Shown piece after piece: positions 14,152 through 15,748 of a stretch of 15,748 nt of DNA. The stretch's first letter is position 1. Every line of letters starts with the position of its first letter. The stretch is taken from the NCBI GenBank assembly GCA_035764045.1, contig DASTZX010000421.1:1-15748 (forward strand). Direction: 5' to 3'. A program made the translations under genes and the position numbers. The DNA is from JAVDCA01 sp035764045. Its GTDB lineage: Bacteria; Pseudomonadota; Alphaproteobacteria; Rhizobiales; Xanthobacteraceae. The notes beneath the pieces are model-generated. The model had not been told where the DNA came from and made no database searches. It saw nothing but the letters and a program-made list of their open reading frames with translations.

Positions 14152-14162
14152 GTGCGGTGCAC
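14152..14162. promoter_or_regulatory. Candidate operator upstream of mcd
   Basis: GTGCGGTGCAC contains the arms GTGC/GCAC around GGT. It matches the ccr palindrome TTGCAGTGCAA at 8 of 11 positions. A separate TTGCAA lies 5 bases to the left (14142-14147). The site is 63 bases before the mcd ATG in the 166-base region shared with the divergent yihY gene. Confidence 0.35.
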
Positions 14163-14225
14163 GCATAGTGAACGGCGCTCGGGACCGGAGATCGCAGTCG
14201 AAGGGTCGTGCCCACGGAGATGGTG

Positions 14226-15748
14226 ATGTCGCAAGCCGAAGCCCAGTCCCGCGGCGGTAACGGCGCCGACCTCGTCGCGCTTGCCGCGCAGGCGACTGCG
14301 GCCGCCGAGGCCCTGCTGGCCGACGCGACCCGCGCGGTGCGCGCCCGCGTCGCGGCGGACGGCCGCACCATCGGACGCATGCTCGACCGCGAGCAGCGCG
14401 CCGCGCACGGCCTCGCCTGGCTCGCGACCTATGCGCAGGCCCTGCGCCAGCTTGCCGCCTACGCGGGCCGCGCCGCCGACGCCGGTCGGCTCGGCGAGAC
14501 CGAGCGGTTGATCGTGGGCATCGGCGTCGCCGAATATTTCGCCCAGATCCTCGGCGGCATCCCGATGAGCCAGGGCGAGATCGTCCGGCTCGCTGATCTC
14601 GGCCTCGACCGCGCGCAAGTCGCGGCGCGCGTCACGCCGGCGCTCGAGGCGGCGGTCACCGCCGGCAATTCGGCAGAGAACCGCGCCCGCCTGGTCGAGC
14701 TCATGCGGGCCCAGCACGCCGCGACCGTCGGCGACTGCCTGCTCGACGACACGCTCGACCAGGTCCGCGAGGAGATGCGCCGCTTCGCCGACAGCGAGGT
14801 GGTGCCGAATGCCCACCGATGGCACCGCACCAACAGCTACATTCCGCTCGAGACGATCGCTCACATGGGCGAGCTCGGCGTGTTCGGCCTCACCCTGCCG
14901 GAGGAATTCGGCGGCATGGGGCTCGGCAAGGAATCGATGTGCGTCGTCTCCGAGGAGCTCTCGCGCGGCTATATCGGCGTCGGCTCGATCGGCACGCGCT
15001 CGGAGATCGCGGCCGAGCTCATCCTCGGCAGCGGGACCGAAGCGCAGAAGCGCCGATGGCTGCCGAAGATCGCCTCCGGCGAGGTCCTGCCGACCGCGGT
15101 GTTCACCGAGCCGAATACCGGCTCGGACCTGGCCTCGCTCAAGACGCGCGCCACCCGCGAGGGCGACGTCTACAAGGTGTTCGGCAACAAGACCTGGATC
15201 ACCCATCCGGTGCGCGCCGACCTGATGACGCTGCTGGTGCGCACAAACCCCGGCGAGCCCGGTTATCAGGGACTCTCCATGCTGCTCGCCGAGAAGCCGC
15301 GCGGAACCGATGCCGATCCGTTTCCGGCGCCCGGCATGTCGGGCACCGAGATCGAGGTGCTCGGCTATCGCGGCATGAAGGAATACGAGATCGCCTTCGA
15401 CGGATTTGCGGTCGACGCCGGCAATCTGCTCGGCGGAATCGAGGGCCAGGGCTTCAAGCAGCTCATGGCGACCTTCGAGTCGGCGCGCATCCAGACCGCC
15501 GCGCGGGCGATCGGCGTGGCGCAGGCCGCGATGGAGCAGGCGCTGCAGTATGCCGAGAGCCGGGTGCAGTTCGGCGAGAGCATCGTCGCCTTCCCGCGCG
15601 TCGCCGACAAGATCGCCATGATGGCGGTCGAGATCATGATCGCGCGCCAGATCACCTATTATGCGGCGCGTGAGAAGGACAAGGGCCGGCGCTCCGATCT
15701 CGAGGCCGGCATGGCCAAGCTTCTCGCCGCTCGGGTCGCCTGGGCGGC
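14226..15748 (+). CDS. mcd: Methylsuccinyl-CoA dehydrogenase (partial, 3' end beyond window)
   Basis: The reading frame stays open from ATG 14226 to the window end (507 codons and two bases). GGAG lies 6 bases before this ATG; another in-frame ATG at 14220 abuts the GGAG and is less likely. The first 170 or so residues form a helical extension absent from ordinary acyl-CoA dehydrogenases but typical of methylsuccinyl-CoA dehydrogenase. The FAD dehydrogenase core follows: PEEFGGMGLGKESMCVVSEELSRGY (start split here: PEEFGG, then SEELSRG), TEPNTGSDL from T294, W-I-T from W324, and FESARIQTAARAIG near 420. The enzyme oxidises (2S)-methylsuccinyl-CoA to mesaconyl-CoA, passing electrons to ETF. 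The Glu of the IVD-type position is not seen (A-R where E-R is expected), so the catalytic base is probably in the missing C-terminus. Only about 40-60 residues should be missing. Confidence 0.93.
   Translation, partial: MSQAEAQSRGGNGADLVALAAQATAAAEALLADATRAVRARVAADGRTIGRMLDREQRAAHGLAWLATYAQALRQLAAYAGRAADAGRLGETERLIVGIGVAEYFAQILGGIPMSQGEIVRLADLGLDRAQVAARVTPALEAAVTAGNSAENRARLVELMRAQHAATVGDCLLDDTLDQVREEMRRFADSEVVPNAHRWHRTNSYIPLETIAHMGELGVFGLTLPEEFGGMGLGKESMCVVSEELSRGYIGVGSIGTRSEIAAELILGSGTEAQKRRWLPKIASGEVLPTAVFTEPNTGSDLASLKTRATREGDVYKVFGNKTWITHPVRADLMTLLVRTNPGEPGYQGLSMLLAEKPRGTDADPFPAPGMSGTEIEVLGYRGMKEYEIAFDGFAVDAGNLLGGIEGQGFKQLMATFESARIQTAARAIGVAQAAMEQALQYAESRVQFGESIVAFPRVADKIAMMAVEIMIARQITYYAAREKDKGRRSDLEAGMAKLLAARVAWA

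Noticed and set aside
1..15748. CRISPR array, tRNA or rRNA gene, insertion sequence
   Set aside because: No regularly spaced direct repeats, cloverleaf-like segments, transposase motifs or terminal inverted repeats with target duplications were seen; the inverted repeats present are short intergenic palindromes.

Overview
This 15.7 kb window is chromosomal DNA from a high-GC alphaproteobacterium. Gene content (ethylmalonyl-CoA pathway, a Bug-type solute-binding protein, GluQRS) and the nested palindromes between genes suggest Hyphomicrobiales of the Bradyrhizobium/Rhodopseudomonas/Xanthobacteraceae type. The genus is an inference. Coding density is high. I saw no tRNA, rRNA, insertion sequence, phage gene or CRISPR array. 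No gene-free stretch exceeds 300 bases; the longest is about 265 bases, between glsB-like and ccr.

Left part (1-3800, all on the minus strand). Transcription runs GST -> Bug-type solute-binding protein (TctC family, with signal peptide) -> class II aldolase/adducin-family enzyme -> 4,5-dihydroxyphthalate-decarboxylase-like protein. This looks like an accessory catabolic group for an organic or aromatic acid. The substrate cannot be read from the sequence. Nested palindromic repeats lie at 1023-1162 and 3039-3140.

Middle part (3888-9198). On the minus strand, a 3-methyladenine DNA glycosylase and a serine carboxylesterase are almost contiguous (13-base gap). They are followed by an HNH endonuclease-fold protein, probably with a TTG start, and an unrecognised helical protein. 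On the plus strand lie gluQRS, which makes glutamyl-queuosine on tRNA(Asp), and a soluble hybrid histidine kinase with a fused receiver and no sensor domain.

Right part (9199-15748). This is an ethylmalonyl-CoA pathway locus. It encodes ecm (ethylmalonyl-CoA mutase, minus), a small GlsB/YeaQ-type membrane protein just upstream of it, the divergent ccr (crotonyl-CoA carboxylase/reductase, plus), an inner-membrane YihY/BrkB-family protein (minus), and mcd (methylsuccinyl-CoA dehydrogenase, plus, cut by the window end). Together these enzymes convert crotonyl-CoA through ethylmalonyl-CoA and methylsuccinyl-CoA to mesaconyl-CoA. This is the part of acetyl-CoA assimilation that replaces the glyoxylate shunt. 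The epimerase, mesaconyl-CoA hydratase and lyase genes are not in the window.

The most useful non-gene observation is an 11-base TGC-type palindrome in front of ccr, with relaxed copies in front of glsB-ecm and mcd. It may be a shared operator. I found no clearly novel multi-gene system; the other findings are modest.
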